From: Ctena decussata
Taxonomy: Eukaryota; Mollusca; Bivalvia; Lucinida; Lucinidae
DNA: 64,000 nt
Reading direction: 5' to 3'
Assembly (NCBI GenBank): GCA_963989385.1
Contig: OZ022500.1
Coordinates: 21,838,460-21,902,459 of the forward strand
In this document: positions 21,601 through 36,600 of the stretch, one piece after another
Layout: every line of letters begins with the position of its first letter
Position numbering within the stretch: the stretch's first letter is position 1
Notes under the pieces: generated by a model
Told to the model about the DNA's origin: nothing
Database searches by the model: none
The model's input: the letters and a program-made list of their open reading frames with translations, nothing else
Position numbers and translations under genes: made by a program

Positions 21601-24600
21601 CTATTTCAATCGATCTCCTTCAAAGAATGGACATTACCGATGATAGTTCGGAGACGTACCAGAAGGAGGAAATATCGCAGACGCAGACATTATCTGAGGT
21701 AAAATCTTCTACTATAAATGGACGTATTCGTAACACTTTGCCAGTGCCGGTCAAAGATAAACAATCTCTTCATGCCTCTGTGTCAAGCGAAACTGGTTTA
21801 ATTGACTCAAACCTAGAAGCATATAAGTCAAATGAGAACCTAGATCATAGTAGTCGACATAGCTCTGCCTTTCCGCATGGACGCCAGGACGAAGACGAAC
21901 AACAGAAAGGAGTTTACCCTGTAGGCCAAGTAGTCAAGGAAACCGGTATGAATGCGCATGCTGCACCATTTGAGCCGCGTGTCCACGGCAGAACATCAGA
22001 ACCGTCAGTCAGCTGCAACGTTCCATCAATCGGGCAGGACCTTTGGCGACAACTAAAACGTGTACAAATACCGGTATTTACTGGAGACAAGGGAACATAC
22101 CAGAGTTGGAAAGCTGCTTTCTTGGCGTGTATAGACAGTGCGCCAGCGACAGGAGAGTACAAACTGCTACAACTCAGACAATATCTATCGGGAGAAGCAC
22201 TCAAGGCAATTGAAAATCTGGGACACTCGGCTGTTGCGTATGAAGCGGCGAAAGAACGACTGGAAAGAAAATTTGGAGGAAAGCGTCGGCAAATCGCTAT
22301 TTATCTAGAAGAGCTAGAACGGTTCCGGCAAATACGGCTCGGAAATGCTAGGGATCTAGAACAGTTCGCTGATTTGTTGGACATTGCACTGATAAACCTT
22401 CAAGAAGCCGGTCAGCAGCATGAACTTGGGGCTGGTTCTTTGTATACCAAATTGCAGAGAAAACTGCCTGAATCGATGCTTGCGCGCTATCATCGATGGA
22501 TATTCGAAAATAGCCTGTCGGAATCAGTACATACTTTAAGAACATGGGTGATTCAGGAGTCTGAATTCCAAACAGTCGCCTCCGAGACAGTTCATGGTGT
22601 GGCAAGCAGGATAATGGACACCCAGTCTACGCCAGCGGCACCAAAATACAAGAATACGCGAACATTCTTTGGAGGCAAAGTAGACAATCGTAGTATGCAG
22701 AATTTGCTATGTCGGATATGTGGAGCACAACATGGCATTTGGAAATGCCAAGACTTTATACAGAAGAGTGTTTCCGAAAGATGGAATGTTGCCAAACGCT
22801 TTCAGCTGTGTTATCGTTGTTTGGCAGATGGGCATTCTGGGAAATCATGCCCACGAAGCCGTCAGTGCGGCCAGAACGGGTGTCAAGAATTACACCATAG
22901 GCTGTTACACAGACACAAAATTCAGCAATCACATGAAACCGAACCAAAGTTGATTGCCATAAACAGAACAGACAGCAAGAAGTTGAATATATCAGATAGA
23001 CCTTCCGGCGAACAGGTCACTTCCGGCAGGGAGGGGAAGGAGAGCAAACAGCACACAACAATGGCAACACAAGACTATATGACCGCAGATTACATAGCAC
23101 TTCGAACTGTACCAATCGTACTAAAGAACGGCTGTCGATCGTTGAAAGTGAACGCTTTGCTCGATGATGCCAGTACTAAGACATACATCAACGCTGATGT
23201 CGCTGCGGAGCTGGGTCTTCAAGGTAAAACTGAAAAGGTAACAGTTAATGTTTTGAATGGACAGATCGAAACATTTGAAACGAGGCCCGTCATGGTCGAA
23301 CTGGAAAGTGTTACCGGCAATGTTAGCACAAAAATTACCGCATATACAGCAAACAGAGTGACAGGGAGCATGTCTGCTCTCGACTGGAGTAGCTATGTCC
23401 AGCGATGGCCGCATCTGAAAAGCATCAACTTTCTGCGGATTGCAAAGAGACCAATCGTAGACGTACTTATAGGGCTGGATTGTGCTGATCTACATTGTGC
23501 GATCGAGGAAGTGAGGGGTCGACCAGGCGAGCCAGTAGCAAGATTAACACCACTTGGCTGGACATGCGTCGGAAATCCAGAAGCAAAGGGCAGAACAGCA
23601 TTGCAAACGAACTTTGCGACTACTTATTTTGTAAAAGAGCAATCTGAAATCGAAAAGCTAACTGCTACTCTGAAAAGATTCTGGGAAATCGAGGATATTT
23701 CTAAGATAGGGGACTCACCTATTGTACGAATCGAGGAACAGTCAGCTCTGAAAACAACTTATAGGGCTGGATTGTGCTGATCTACATTGTGCGATCGAGG
23801 AAGTGAGGGGTCGACCAGGCGAGCCAGTAGCAAGATTAACACCACTTGGCTGGACATGCGTCGGAAATCCAGAAGCAAAGGGCAGAACAGCATTGCAAAC
23901 GAACTTTGCGACTACTTATTTTGTAAAAGAGCAATCTGAAATCGAAAAGCTAACTGCTACTCTGAAAAGATTCTGGGAAATCGAGGATATTTCTAAGATA
24001 GGGGACTCACCTATTGTACGAATCGAGGAACAGTCAGCTCTGAAAACAACTAAACAATCGATCCAGTATAGGGATAACATGTATCGGGTTGGTATCCCAT
24101 GGAAAGAGAATAAATCGACCTTACCGGATAATTACAAAATGGCACTACGCAGGCTTGAAAATACTGAAAAAAGACTGGCGAGAACACCAGATATCGTCAC
24201 TGCATACAGCCAAACTATAAGCCAGTACATAGAAAAGGGTTATATCCGCAAAGTTTCAAAGCACGAACAATCCAGCTCAAAATGGTATCTACCGCATTTC
24301 CCAGTCATTAAGCCTGACAAGGAAACGACCAAAATAAGAATCGTTTTCGACGCCTCTGCAAAGTGTGAAGGTATATCCCTAAATGATGTCATACACCAGG
24401 GACCAAAACTACAGCGAGATCTATTTGATGTTCTGTTGCGCTTTAGGCGGTTTCCAGTTGCAGTGGTGTGTGACATAGCGGAAATGTATCTTCGGATAGG
24501 TATAGCACCAGAGGACAAGTTATATCATCGATTTCTATGGAGGGGAACCAACCCAAATAGACTTCCAGATGTATACGAGTTCGACCGAATTGTGTTTGGG

Positions 24601-27600
24601 GTAAATTCGTCGCCATTTCTGGCCCAATTTGTTTTACAACACCATGCCAAGAATTACCATAATGACTTCCCCATTGCTACGGAAACAATTAGAAAATCAA
24701 CCTATATGGACGATTCAATGGACTCTGTACTGACAGAGAGAGAAGGTGTCGCTTTGTACAAACAACTGTCTCATCTGTTGACCAAAGCTGGCATGCATGC
24801 ACGCAAATGGCTGTCCAATTCATCGAAGATTCTATCAGAAATTCCATTAGAGGATCGAAAATCGGAAGTTGATTTAGACCTTGACAAACTACCGTGTGCC
24901 AAGACGCTCGGTGTGTGGTGGCAAGCAGATCAAGACATTTTTAAATTCAAAGAGCGCGCCCCAGACAATAACATGCTGTACACAAAACGCAACTTCCTGA
25001 AAAAAATCGCCACACTATTTGATCCGATCGGATTTCTTGCGCCTTACACGATTAGAGCGAAGATGTTGCTCCAAGATATGTGGACAGCGGGCTTAGAATG
25101 GGATGAGGAACTGACCGAATCGTTAAGCAGTTCCGCACGTGCATGGTTCGGTGAGCTTGAAAGTTTGAAGCACGTGCAGATTCCAAGATGCCTTTGGACG
25201 AAAGGGAATAGTGCTGGCACCAGGTCGCTACATACATTTGTGGATGCGTCAGAAGATGCTTATGGGGCCGTTGTATACGCAAGATCTACCTTCGAAGATG
25301 GTTCTGTCTCATGCAATATAGTGGACGCAAAGACACGTGTTGCACCAAGCACTGCAACCAGCATTCCTCGTTTGGAGTTAATGGGTGCAATCATCGGCGT
25401 CAGACTTACCTCAAGGGTGGCAAAAGTTATGGAGGTACCCATCAGTCAGACTGTCTTCTGGTCTGATAGCACAAACGTCCTATGGTGGATTCGGGGCCGA
25501 AGTCGAGAGTTTAAGCCCTTTGTAGCCAATAGAGTAGGCGAGATACAAACATGCACCAGTCCAGACCAGTGGAGATATGTACCTACAGGTCAGAATCCCG
25601 CAGACATTCTAAGTAGGGGATTAAATGCAGCAGAACTTGTTGACTGCATTACGTGGTGGAAAGGACCTGAATTCCTAAGACAGCCAGAAGAAACCTGGCC
25701 TGTGAATAAACCTTTCGGGGATCCCAAAGGAGATAATGAAATGAAGAGATCTTCAAAATCGACACAGAAAAAGTCAAGGTATGAAGAGCCAATGATCGAC
25801 GATGATACATATTATACTTTTACCACATTAACTGAAGGCATCACATTTCCTTTAGACCCAGTCCGCTATTCAAGTTGGTTAAAAGTAAGAAGAATACAGG
25901 CGTGGATCAATCGTTTTATTGAAAACTGTCGAACACCTAAAACAGAGAGAACATTCGGAGAGCTAGTGGCTAATGAGCTGAAAAGAGCAGAGATTCAGCT
26001 TATTAGATATACTCAGTGTACAGAACTTCGGGAGGAATACTCAGTGTACAGAACTTCGGGAGGAATGGACAGCTTTGTCGCGCGGACAGCCATTACCTTC
26101 GAACAGCAAACTGCTTGGGTTACAACCAAGATTGGATGATGATGGGTTGATGAGGTCTGATGGACGGTTAAAACATGCCGAATTCCTATCGTTCGACGTT
26201 CGGTATCCGGTCATTCTACCGAGAAAAGGCTGGATCACAAAACTAATAGTAAAAGAATTTCACGAAAAGGGTAACCATGCGTCAGGGACTAACCAAACAC
26301 TAGCAGCACTGTCGGCCCGGTATTGGATTATCTCAGCTCGCGAAGTGATACGCAAATGGGAAAAGGAGTGTGCCGAGTGTAGACGACGTAAATCGAGAGC
26401 TTGTCAGCAGATCATGGCCCCATTGCCCCTATCAAGATTGAAGACTTAGTTGCGGGCTTTCACCAGAACATCGGTGGACTTTGGCGGTCCATTTATAACA
26501 AAACAAGGACGGGGCAAAAGTCGCCAGAAACGATATTTGTGCCTTTTTACGTGCTTAACCACAAGAGCGGTACACCTGGAATTAGCATTTGGACTTGACA
26601 CGGACTCGTTTTTAAATGCATTTTACAGAATGGCTAGCCGCAGAGGACTGCCGGAAGAAGTATATTCAGACAACGGAACAAATTTTAAATCTGCTGACAA
26701 GGAGTTAAAATTGTTACTTTCGCAATTAGACAAGGAAAAGGTAAAGGAATCTATCGCTAACAACGGAGTAATGTGGTATTTCAATCCACCATTTGCGCCA
26801 CATTTCGGCGGTATACACGAATCAATGATAAAGTCTGCTAAACGAGCGATCAACGCCATACTGGGTAACGCAGACATTACTGATGAAGAGTTAATGACGG
26901 CGATAATCGGTGCCGAGGGACTGATAAACTCTCGGCCTTTGACATACCAGTCCGCAAACCCGGCTGACGACGTTCCACTGACGCCAAACCATTTTCTACA
27001 CGGACAGATGGGGGGTCAGTTTGCTCCAACATCCGTGGATGACACCCAGTTCAATCCCCGAAAGCGATGGCGCCGGATCCAAGAGCTGGTCCGGCATTTC
27101 TGGCAGAGATGGCTTCGAGAGTGGCTACCGGGGCTCAGCGTGCGCAAAAAATGGCATCGGGAACATCGGGACATACGAGTCGGAGAGGTGGTACTAGTTA
27201 TTTCACCAGACACGTCACGAGGAAACTGGCCGCTTGGACGGGTTCTTGAGGTCTACCCAGGGATAGATGGAAGAGTGCGCGTCGCCAAGATCCAGATTGG
27301 AGATGGTACCACAGGGCCTGACAAATCAAAATTTGATCTACTTGTCCGGTACATAGTTTCTGCTCCAAAACCCTGAAATTTTTCGGTTTTCCCTATATAT
27401 CTTATGCATTTTGCTGGGCAAGTGAGAAAATATTAAACTTGCCCAGTAAAAATTCAACTTGTCCCGGGCAGCCGGACAATGGATTTGTCAGGCCCTGGTA
27501 CCTTAATGAGATCGGTGACAAAGTTATGCCCCTTAGAATGTGATTTGTAGGCTAGATTAAGGAACTGATAAAATTTGACATTCTTATTTCGTCAATCCAT

Positions 27601-30600
27601 ACTGGAGAGAAGCCTACTATAGAAACATTTTTATATCTTATTGACCTATATGTTCGTTCGCAATTGAAACGTTTTTGTATTTTAAATCTTTAATTGTTTA
27701 ATGCAAAAAAAGAAACTGATCAAAATAGCACAGCATTTTGAGGAGGGGAAAATGGAGTGGAGATTATTTTAGAGACTAACATTATTGGACGTTACGTCAA
27801 CTGCGTAACGTCGTAATTACGTTAACGTCTGTTGCTAGGTTGCTCAGTGGAAAAAAGATTGTTGAAGACGCCATTATCGTTAGGGCTCAGTATCGTTAAT
27901 AAATCGACATTTTGGAACTTATACTCGAAGTTCATTTCTTTTGTTGAATTCCCATAATCGGGGAAATCGTCGCAACAATGGTAAACACAGAACGTTTATA
28001 GGTCAGTCTCGTGCCTTATGACATCAAAGGACGCCGCGCTCAGGGATTTCGCTAAGGACTGAATGAGTGGTGGTCCACAGGACCAACTTATCCACAATTT
28101 AAGTGGTCCTCCCGATGTTTTGGCTATTCTTTGTTCTCGTGTTTTCATTTAATTTCAAAATCAGTTGGTCTGCAGGACCAGCTACCAAAAACATCAACTG
28201 GTCATGCCCAAAAATCACTGGTCCAGGACCAACGGACTTATGGTTAATAAAACCCCTGCGCGCTCAAGAGCACAAAACTGGACACGTGTTGAATCATCAG
28301 ACGGTGAAAGGAATCTTATTCCATACGCCAGTGTTAGAAATAAGCAATTGCCCACTTGCCCGACACGGGCTGAATTTGCTGGGGGCAAGCTGATAGTCTT
28401 GGAAGGTTGCCCCCTGCACAACCTGAAATTCTGGGTGATAAAATTCTGGAAAATAATTTTATTTCATGTCTGCATGATAGTTTGATACCCACCAATATAG
28501 TGTTTTGTAGTCTTGAGAAAAATAAAAAGAATTCCAGTCAAAGTAGCACTGTGAAAATGATTAGGCAACTGTTATCAAAACTGTTGGTCAGTTTGTCTGA
28601 AGTTCATGAATTCATGCTTAGTGTCTCAGAAAGGGAGAGCATTTCTGGACTATATTTATTTATGTGACTTCGGAAGACAATGACATGTAAATGGAAATAC
28701 AGTGGGACAAGTTGAAATCTTGTGGGGCAAGCTGAAATTCATTTCAGGTTGCCCTGCGGGCAAGTTGCTGCCTGGCCCTTATTTCTAACACTGATACGCT
28801 GATAGTAAATAGTAGGATCAGCCTGCGCAGTATTAAATACAATGCGACAAACTTGTATGCTTTACGCGTCATAGCGTGAGCGGTTTACGCTGTCTATTTG
28901 TTCGGCACTTTCCGTTATTTCCTGAATGGCGGAAATTGCCGATCGTAATTTTTGCCGCTAAAAATTTTTGAGTCGGCGCCAAAAGAGACCAGCCTATCGG
29001 GAAACCAGAGTCACACAACTTTTTTTTAGGCCCAATGTATAAAAAAAAATGAATTACCTGTACAACATATAATGACCTGTGAAATTGCCAGGAATCCTTA
29101 ATCCTTTCCACTCGAAAACACGCGTCACGCGTGATTAAGTTTAGCGCCGATGACTCACCTGAGCATACATGGAGTTAATCCTTTCTCTCGAAAGTTGCGT
29201 GTCTTGCATGAAAAGAAATTGTTTTCTCGCAAGTTTAATGTCACGCATCTCGCGAGTGTCTCGCATCTCCCACGCATTTCACACGCAAAAACCCCCACTT
29301 AATTTTAGTGGAAAAGATTAAAATTTCTCGCGAGAGCGTGTCAGATCTAGTCTTCACGTTGCGTGTACTGTAAATAACAGTAATGGATACAAATGAGCCC
29401 CTCTGCTCCAAACAGGTTTGACTATTTCACATTATGGCTCTGAACGTCTAAATTTTAAGATCTGCAGTTAATTTTAATTTTTTCATCAGAATCCAACAAG
29501 AAAGAGATAGTGGAAGCTGTGACAGTTATCGAGGCTCCGCCAATGATGGTGGTAGGATGTGTGGGCTATATTGAGACTCCAAGTGGTATGAGAGCCTTCA
29601 AGACCATCTGGGCCGAACATCTGAGTGAAGAGTGTAGGAGGAGATTCTACAAGAACTGGTAAGCCTTCATTAGATAAACAGAGCTACTCTTTATTCTACA
29701 GTAGTGAGATTTCCATTATCTTTTATCCTCTAGAGCCCGGTTGGTGGATAATGGATGTAGCAGACTAAGCTGTTTTTCCTAGCATACAATGAGGATAGGT
29801 ACACAGGAACAGCAGATAAGTTGAGATAACTATCAATGAACTGACATGTATTTAAATTTTAACATTCACATTTCTTTAAAAAAAAGGTGCATTTAATTTA
29901 AAGGATTGGGCTTGCTGAGATTCAGAGCTGTAGGTAAGGGAGTTTATTGTCATAATAACCAATGATTTCTGATAAATCTGTAAAAAAATGTATGTTATGA
30001 CCCCACTTCTGAACTGCCTCATTGAAACAGTTCAGGTGAGGGGAACAGCATTCCAAAAAGAGAAAAATTCACTGTTACCATCAAATACTCCCTCTTATCT
30101 AAAACGCTGAATTTGTCTTGTTCCTGCATAAAAAGTGTACAGAATGATGTGGGGAAGAAGCAGTTCTTGTGAGATATTTCAGATATTTTGTGCAAGAAGG
30201 AAGAAAAAATTTATGTACAGCAAATAAGTTTAAATTTAAAGCTTCTGTTTAGTACTGATCAATAACGCACATTGAAATTAATAGCTTTTAATATTCATTT
30301 GTTGTTGACATGCTTTGTTTAATGACTGTAGCTGTTTTATTTCTAGCTCCTCTGGCCTTCATTGGCTGATGAGCCTGGTATTGTATATAGCTCCTCTCGT
30401 TTGCACTGGAATTTATGAAGGTGCTTGAAGAGCTCTGCACTCCTGTTCTCCGCTCGTGGGTTTTACCCGTGATGAGTCAGAGCGCAGTTTGTATTTAGGT
30501 ACCGTGCAAAGAAGAAGGCTTTCACCAAGTCTTCCCAGCGTTGGAATGATGATGCCGGAAAGAAGGAGATCGAGCGAGACTTTTCCAAGATGAAGAAGTA

Positions 30601-33600
30601 CTGTAAGGTGATCCGGGCCATCGTCCACACCCAGGTATGACAATAATAAATGCTCTAGATAAGAAAGGTAACAGGGACAATTTAAGGATAGTTTGCCTTA
30701 TTTTTCTTTAAAAAAAATCCTTGTGACCCCTGAGGCCTCATTAGAACTGTCCCACTGAGACGGTTCTAATGAGGGATTATAACACATTTTCTTTGAGAAG
30801 TAAGAAAAAACTATCTTTGAAATTATTCTCGATATCCCCTTTTATTTGGAATTGACAGAGCTAAACAGGCAGAGCTATAGATAAGAGGGAGTAGCTACAA
30901 TATTCTGGGAGTTGGGGATTCTCAGTAAGCATTGTCAGAAAGACCCCAATGCATCTCTTTCAAAGCCATAAAAAAATGAGTTCAATATTTAATTATACGT
31001 AAAAACTCCATATATTGGAACAGTTAGGTCTGAGCAAATAGTGCAAACCCAGATCAGACTGGTCCTCAAGGAGCAATCTGGTCAGGGTTTACACTGTGCA
31101 ATCCCATTAGCATTTTTTATACGCCCGTTTTGAAAAAACTGACGTATTATGTCATGGCGCCGTCCGTCCGTAAACATTCTTGTGCGCTCCATAACTCATT
31201 AACCTTTTGGGATATATTCATGATATTTGGTAGGAATATGTATTAGGTTGGGGGAACGTGTCGCGTACAGAAGTGGTTGCTCCCCCTTCCTTAGTTTCCA
31301 AGTTATGCCCCTTTGATTAATTTTTTCCCTGCCAGTCTTGTGCGCGCCATAACTAGATAACCGTTTGGGATATCTTCATGAAACTTCATAGCAATGTGTA
31401 TGAAGTCTCAACGATGTGTCACGTACAAAAATGGCTGCTCTCCCTTTCTTCATTTTAGAGTTACATCCCTTTCATTAGTTGATTATGGTTATTTTTGTGT
31501 ATACATATCTTGTGCATACCTTAACTTTGTAACCGTTTGGAATATCATGATGAAACTTTATAGCAATGTGCATGATCACAAGACGATGCGTGTCATACAA
31601 GAATGGTTGCTCCCCCTTCATTTTGGAGTTACTTCCCTTTGATAAGTAATTTTAGGCATTTCTCAGTCACTCCATATCTCCTTAACCTTTTGAAATATTA
31701 GAATGGAACTTTGTAGGAATATGTATAATAATGGGGCAATGTATCCCGAGCAAGAACCACAACTCTGGCTTACTGAATTATCTGCCCTTGCATAAATTTC
31801 CTGTTTCCTCTGTGATTCTTTAACCCTACATGTGATTTTGTCAGGGGAATGTAGTAGAGCCAAGAATCTAGTATATTTAGTTTATGAATTATCTCCCTTG
31901 TTCAACTATGGCATTACTCAACTTTTGAGCCACAATAACTTTGAAGCTGATTTTTGGTATACTCATAGTATTTGATGTGTTAAATATTTGAATAATGTTG
32001 CCGTCATTAGTTATAAAGTGGTTGCCCCTGTTTGTCTGCCTATCTATCCTTTTGTAAACAATCTTGTTCATTCCATACTCCTTTATGATATTAAAACGGG
32101 CGTATTATGCGCCGCTTGCGAAGCCCTTGTTGGACATTACTGCACTGTAAAACCAAACTGTTCCGATTTTAGAACAATTATGGTAATTATTTTTTATGTC
32201 CCAATATTTAGAAATTTTACGGTAATTTATTATTCTCAGTGGAAGGAGAACAAATACACTTCTAGAAGCATCTCTGCTATTCCTTCTCAGTAGGGGCAGA
32301 TCTTTACTTTTACAGCAAACAATTATGGTAATTATTTTTTATGTCCCAATATTTAGAAATTTTACGGTAATTTATTATTCTTAGTGGAAGGAGAACAAAT
32401 ACACTTCTAGAAGCATCTCTGCTATTCCTTCTCAGTAGGGGCAGATCTTTACTTTTACAGCAAACCCCTTATTTGAAGGTTTTCTTTTCCATAATAGCAA
32501 ACAGGAAGTTGCAAAAGTTGTTTCCCTTGGTTGATATGGCAGGTATCCATGACCTTAATTCTGTTTATCCTTAAAAATATTGTGGTCCCTCATTCTAGTG
32601 ACCTTTGTATTTAAGTTTTAATGAATGGCCACATTATGGTCATAAGAAAATATCCTCCTTATCTGGCAAAGTTGGATGTTATACAGTGCTCCAGATAAGA
32701 AGGGGTAACAGGGATAATTTAGGGATTATTTTCTTTATTTTCCATTAAAACACACATTGTGACCCCTCATTAGAACTGTCTCATCGAGACGGTTCTAATG
32801 AGGGGTCACAAGGTGTGTTTTCGATGAGAATTACGAAAAATTATATCTGAATTATCCTGTTACCCCTTCTTACCTGGAGCTCTTGTTATATTTAATTAAT
32901 TGTGTACTTCCCCTATATGAAATGCACGATGAAAAGACATGGCAGGTCCCCTGGCACCCAGCAAGATAAAATTATTAATAGCCAGGCTGCTGAGCCTCTT
33001 GTATTACTAAATGCTTCAGATTCAGCATTGAGCAGTCAATAAAAAAAACTTGATGATCAGCCACAGTGACAGATCTTGTAGCAGGGGTCAGCCCAGACTG
33101 TTCAGACAGGGAGAAGTTTGACGACATTTACTGCACTTTAGGGAGAAGTTTTGGTCCAAATTTTGGATTTCCCTATTTGTTCTATACATTTCCTAGGAGC
33201 GGCTGTAGCGTATTGGATAACACTCCAGACTACCAATCCAGGGGTTGCAGGTTCGATCCCCTGCTTCTCCGGTCTTTCGGATGAGACTTTAAACTGAGGT
33301 CCCGTCTCCATATGACCTCGTTGTTGGTGGGACGTTAAACCCGAGTTCACTCACTCTATACATTTCCACTTCTCCCTCAGCTCAAAGTGGGGAGAAGTCA
33401 GCCAGCTTAGGGAGACTTTTATCTTCCAAATTGCCCTCCAGGCTGGGCCCTGCTTGTAGCATTGGCATCAGATACTCCTCTTGTATTAAGGCTCAAAATG
33501 TAGATGGTAGAGATGGTATTATAAATGGACAGCTTAAAAGTTCCTTGCAGGAAATGAGGTAGTTGTCTTACAGAAAATATGGGTACATGTCTTTCAGCAA

Positions 33601-36600
33601 GTTATATTTAGTAACAGATTCCATGAACTTTTAATAAGAGTACATGCAATTGTTATAAATGTAACTTGCTTTAAGAGCTGATGTACACATTAGCCATTTC
33701 ATCTGAAGGTACATCAGCAAACTGTGTTACTACATATAGATTAAAGTTGGACAGAGTAGAGCATGTCACCAGATCAAGCTGTGTGCTATGTGACTTTGAA
33801 AAGCAGATACTGTAGTACAGATGGAAGTAAATTAAACTCTAAAGTTGTAGTAGAAATTTTCTGTAATAAAGAGTAGAAATGTATAAGCTCTATTTCTGCA
33901 TAGACTTATGATGAAAAGACGTGGCTGGTCCCCCTGCCAGGGGATCATGATATCTGATGATTTATAGCCATGCTGCCTTCCTTCTGAAGTTAGATTATGC
34001 TTGTTCATGATACTAGTAGTTCTAGGATATTGTGAGTTTTCTCCAAAACAAAAATGCATGCTTTACGGTGACATGGGTACACTTTCAGTGGAAGCAGCTA
34101 CCATTTTCTTTTGTGCCCTCCTTAATTGGGCTAACTCTTAAAGAATTTGCTCCCCTACTTTTGCTTCATTCCTTCAAGAGTAAACCTCATTTTTAGCACG
34201 CCTTTGCGAATGCAAAGGACAGCTTACGCTATACCCCCGACATCATAGTCCGAGTATGCGTTAGTGTTAGCGTCCGTGTCGTATGTGATCAGGTTAACCA
34301 ATGTTAAGAATTGTGTTTAACTTGTTCAGCTCTGTATCTTACAAACTAAACACTTGTTCAGCTCTGTATCTTACAAACTAATGCTGCTATGATCATCATA
34401 CTTCAGGGATCATTTTCTGACGCGATTTCGCGATATTCTCGCATTTTTTTACACGAAATCGCAAAAAAGTTCGCTGATTGAGAAAAAAAATCGCACCGAG
34501 AAATTCATTCAATTCGCACCGTGTTTTTCTGTATTCGCACATGCGGACCATTTCGGTACATTCGGATTGTTTTGTAGGCTTTGGTTTCCGGAAATGTTTG
34601 GCGCCAAACGACTTGCATAACATATGCGGGTAACCAGCATCGTCTATGTCACTGCAAAGCTTCCTGCGAAAATAGCTATCAGTGTTTCATACTTTGCAAG
34701 CGCTTTTGTAGTTCATTGCAAAATGGAATCTTCAAAGGCAGAAACGAAGAAAAGAAAACTGATATCGGCCCAAACGAGCCGAGAGGGCATTTTGAGATAG
34801 TTTTGCTCCACTGCAAAGAGCTCGGCGACCCCTTTATCTGCCTTCCAAGACTCCGCGACCGAGAAAGTGGATAAACAAGCCGATTGTTTATCCGAAAACC
34901 TGGTGGGGGGGGTCGACGAAAATAATAACAGCAAGGAGCAAGGCCCCTCTGATTATTAGCAACCAGTCAGATTTCTTGATGTAATTTATTCTTACAATTT
35001 CAGAAAATGCATGACAAAGAGTGAAGATCCAGATCAGATAGCTTCATCTGATCTCAATCTGCACTGTTTGCAAAGATGGGGCATATCCAGGTTCAGCATG
35101 ACAAGGGTTAATTACTGTAATGTTCCTAAATTTTTTGACAGCCAAAAAAAAATTGCTGTAAACCTAAAGTTCAAACAAAGACTTGAGGTTCTACCTACCA
35201 TATAGTAATGCCTACAAAAGATGCAGGTGGAATGGCAAACAGTGAAGACCCCACTGAATCTAGGAGCAGTCTGGTCTGGTCTGCACTGCTTGCCCAGACA
35301 TATCTGTCAAAAAACTTGGGATCATTACGGTTATACGGTATGAGATAAACTGTTTGAAAGTTGATATTTGATCATTTTAATGAAATTATTTTCCTTAATA
35401 AATTGTTGGAAATAAAGAAAAACAAAACCTAATTTCTTTATATTAACCATTATGATTTATATTTCGTGCAATGAAAAGAATCAACAGGAACTGAAATTTT
35501 CTCACTAACTTTGACCCAGCGAGAGAAAAAATCTCATCAGATTTGAAAATTTCTCATTAATTTTGACCTAATGGGATTTTTTATCTCACAAAAATCTTGG
35601 GCCAGAATAATCCCTGTACTTGGTACATATATACATCACATCCATTTGACTACAGCACACAATTGTATGTCCTTGACCTATATGTCACGGTTGACTGACA
35701 TTGATGTTTGGTACTGTTTTTAAGGCGAAATTTTTATTTGGAAGATACCTTTGAGACAAGAGAGTTGATACTTGGTTAAATAGTATGTCGGGAGAGATTT
35801 ACTTCGGCATAGACTTATGATGAAAAGACATGGCTGGTCCCCCTGCCAGGGGATTATGATATCACATGATTTATAGCCATGCTGCCTTCCTTCTGAAGTT
35901 GTTATGCTGAACATATCCACAGGTTTCATGATCAGATGTGCTACCATATTTACTTCAAGATATTTACAGCGCTCCCTCTGACCCTTCAAGTGCCAAAAAG
36001 CAGACAACAAAATTTACGTCTGCAGAATTTCAAAAAATGTTTCATCCAAGCTATATCATATTGAAAATTCAAAAACTAGAGGGCAAACAGTGCAGATGCA
36101 GATGAGGTGGCTCATTAAACAGTGTAGATTCAGATGAGGTGGCTCATTATGAGCCACCTCATCTGGATCTGCACTGTTTGCCAGTTCAACAATTTTAATT
36201 TTTGGCGCTTTAAGGGTTAAGAAGGGGTAAGTTACTGACAGTGATGATTTAGAAATAATTTTCCATTATGTTGTGACCTTCATTAGAAGGAGAAAATTGA
36301 TCTCTGAATTATCCATAAAACTCCACTTAATCTGGAGGTCTGATTACTTAAAAACATCATTTGTTTGGGACTGGATAGATTGTATGAAATTATTAGCAAG
36401 CAGTGCAGATACTGATCAGAATGCTCCTTTGGAGCAGTGCGATTTGGGTCTGCACTGTTTTCTCACGTATGTTGGTTGAATATTTAGGGTAAATACATTA
36501 ATAGCTTCTTGTAGACGGCAAATCTAGTCCTGATCTGAAAGGTCAGCCCTTATAGCTTAAAGTAGTGCAACGTGGGCCGACCTGGAAACAAACCCCGTCA

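Larger units (their letters stand above)
20916..27977 (+). mobile_element. BEL/Pao LTR retrotransposon, near-complete, inside RPL3 intron 2
   Basis: Two 225-bp LTRs with a single difference flank gag-protease, RT-RNase H and integrase frames, all in the same orientation as RPL3. ATGGT is duplicated at 20911-20915 and 27978-27982. The near-identical LTRs mean a recent insertion, yet the coding region carries a 292-bp tandem duplication, a 28-bp tandem duplication and a TAG, so it cannot make a full polyprotein. Confidence 0.95.

Noticed and set aside
30364..30480. C/D snoRNA in RPL3 intron 3 (CTGATGA at 30367, GTGATGA at 30471)
   Set aside because: No matching box D or terminal stem before the exon begins.
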